From NCBI GenBank assembly GCA_902556505.1, contig CACDWM010000002.1, forward strand, positions 90,451 to 154,450: a DNA stretch of 64,000 nt, given 5' to 3'. Made by a program: the position numbers and the translations under genes. The stretch is from an uncultured Pelagibacteraceae bacterium (GTDB lineage: Bacteria > Pseudomonadota > Alphaproteobacteria > Pelagibacterales > Pelagibacteraceae). Of this stretch, positions 63,313 to 64,000 are shown one piece after another; positions within the stretch are counted from its first letter, which is position 1, and every line of letters starts with the position of its first letter. The notes below the pieces were generated by a model. That model worked only from the letters and a program-made list of their open reading frames with translations. It was not told the origin of the DNA and searched no databases.

Positions 63313-64000
63313 ATGTCATCAACTAGCAATCCACTACTTGAAGCAAAAGGAATAACAAAATATTTTGGAACCATAACAGCATTGGAGAACGTAAACTTAA
63401 AAGTTCATGCAGGAGAATGCTTAGGAGTTGTTGGAGATAATGGAGCTGGGAAATCAACTTTGATGAAAGTATTATCTGGTCTTTATAAACCTAGTGCAGG
63501 CTCATTATTCTTTCAAGGTAAAGAGGAAATTTTAGAAAGTCCAAGAGACTCTCAAAACTTAGGATTAGAAATGGTTTATCAAGATCTTGCGCTAGCAGGT
63601 AATTTACCAATAGGAGAAAATATATTTCTTGGAAGAGAACCCACTAAAAATTTAGGATTTATAAAATTATTAGACTTTAATAAAATAAAAGAATTAACGA
63701 ATGCTCATCTAGATAAATTAAAAATAAATGTAAAAAGTGCAGATCAAAAAGTAGAGGAACTTTCGGGTGGTCAAAGACAAGCAGTTGCAATTGCAAGATC
63801 TACAGCTTTTAATGCTAAAGTAGTAATTATGGATGAACCAACTGCTGCATTAGCAATCAAAGAAGTGGGCAAAGTATTAGATTTAATTAATAGTTTAAAA
63901 AAAACAGGTGTTGGAGTGATTGTAATAAGTCATAGAATGGATGATATATTTACAGTATGTGACAGGGTGATGGCTTTGTTTCAGGGAACAAATTTTGCAG
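63313..64000 (+). CDS. sugar-type ABC transporter ATP-binding protein (partial, runs off the right edge)
   Basis: About 229 residues are visible from the ATG at 63313. Walker A is GVVGDNGAGKSTLMKVLSGL, the signature is VEELSGGQRQAVAIARSTAF, and Walker B VVIMDEPTAALAI. NLPIGENIFLGREP resembles RbsA/FrcA-type carbohydrate importers. Position at the end of the iolD run suggests uptake of inositol or a related polyol. Permease and binding protein would be outside the window. Confidence 0.88.
   Translation, partial: MSSTSNPLLEAKGITKYFGTITALENVNLKVHAGECLGVVGDNGAGKSTLMKVLSGLYKPSAGSLFFQGKEEILESPRDSQNLGLEMVYQDLALAGNLPIGENIFLGREPTKNLGFIKLLDFNKIKELTNAHLDKLKINVKSADQKVEELSGGQRQAVAIARSTAFNAKVVIMDEPTAALAIKEVGKVLDLINSLKKTGVGVIVISHRMDDIFTVCDRVMALFQGTNFA

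Noticed and set aside
1-64000. CRISPR array, prophage, transposon or defence system
   Set aside because: No repeated spacers, integrase, transposase, terminase or toxin-antitoxin genes are visible anywhere in the window.

Overview
The window is a very AT-rich, densely packed alphaproteobacterial chromosome segment. It most likely comes from the SAR11 clade (Candidatus Pelagibacter or a close relative). The evidence is the base composition, Lys/Asn/Ile-rich proteins, intergenic gaps of mostly 0-100 bases, convergent genes that overlap at their stop codons, and alphaproteobacterial gene sets (NDUFA12 with DUF2155 beside accCB-aroQ; purNM with DUF2066 and hda; rne, mrcA and prfB; an Rrf2-led suf operon). 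I found no tRNA, rRNA, insertion sequence, prophage or CRISPR array. The longest stretch without a gene is about 210 bases (47459-47667).

1-47 kb is mostly core genome. It holds LPS export (lptD, partial at the left edge, with lptG and lptF); pepA and ndk; purine synthesis (purM, purN); the DUF2066-hda pair and aspS; a stand-alone TSCPD protein derived from class II ribonucleotide reductase; a complex I accessory subunit; biotin carboxylase and carrier protein with aroQ; thiS-thiG; RNase E; penicillin-binding protein 1A; prfB with a programmed +1 frameshift; a large AsmA-like protein; tyrS; anmK; and a complete suf iron-sulfur operon (Rrf2 regulator, sufB, C, D, S, U, T, A) behind an IscR-type palindrome. 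Then come glnA, transporters, a homocysteine methyltransferase, an aldehyde dehydrogenase with an odd lysine-rich head, its DUF779 partner, and a molybdenum-cofactor block (XdhC-like pair, msrQ-msrP, moaE-D-C-A, with moaB 5 kb away).

47-64 kb looks like an accessory catabolic island with several divergent promoters. Its core is myo-inositol breakdown: an IolG-type dehydrogenase, two further Gfo/Idh/MocA oxidoreductases, iolE, iolD and the start of a sugar-type ABC transporter. Interleaved are two 2-hydroxyacid dehydrogenases, two Fe(II)/2-oxoglutarate dioxygenases, a ketopantoate-reductase-like and a PanB-like protein, a DUF1907 ester hydrolase, a MarR-like regulator, an HpcH/HpaI aldolase and a semialdehyde dehydrogenase. 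The second group may form a separate, uncharacterised acid-degradation module.

The main points for a second look are: dual use of the diglycine codons of thiS and moaD as ribosome binding sites; the prfB frameshift site; the IscR-like box; the stand-alone TSCPD protein; RNase E without its zinc-link cysteines; the lysine-rich tail on the aldehyde dehydrogenase; strong hairpins before the DUF779 gene and moaA; a PanB paralogue lacking the usual metal ligands; and shared TTAA stop signals between convergent genes.
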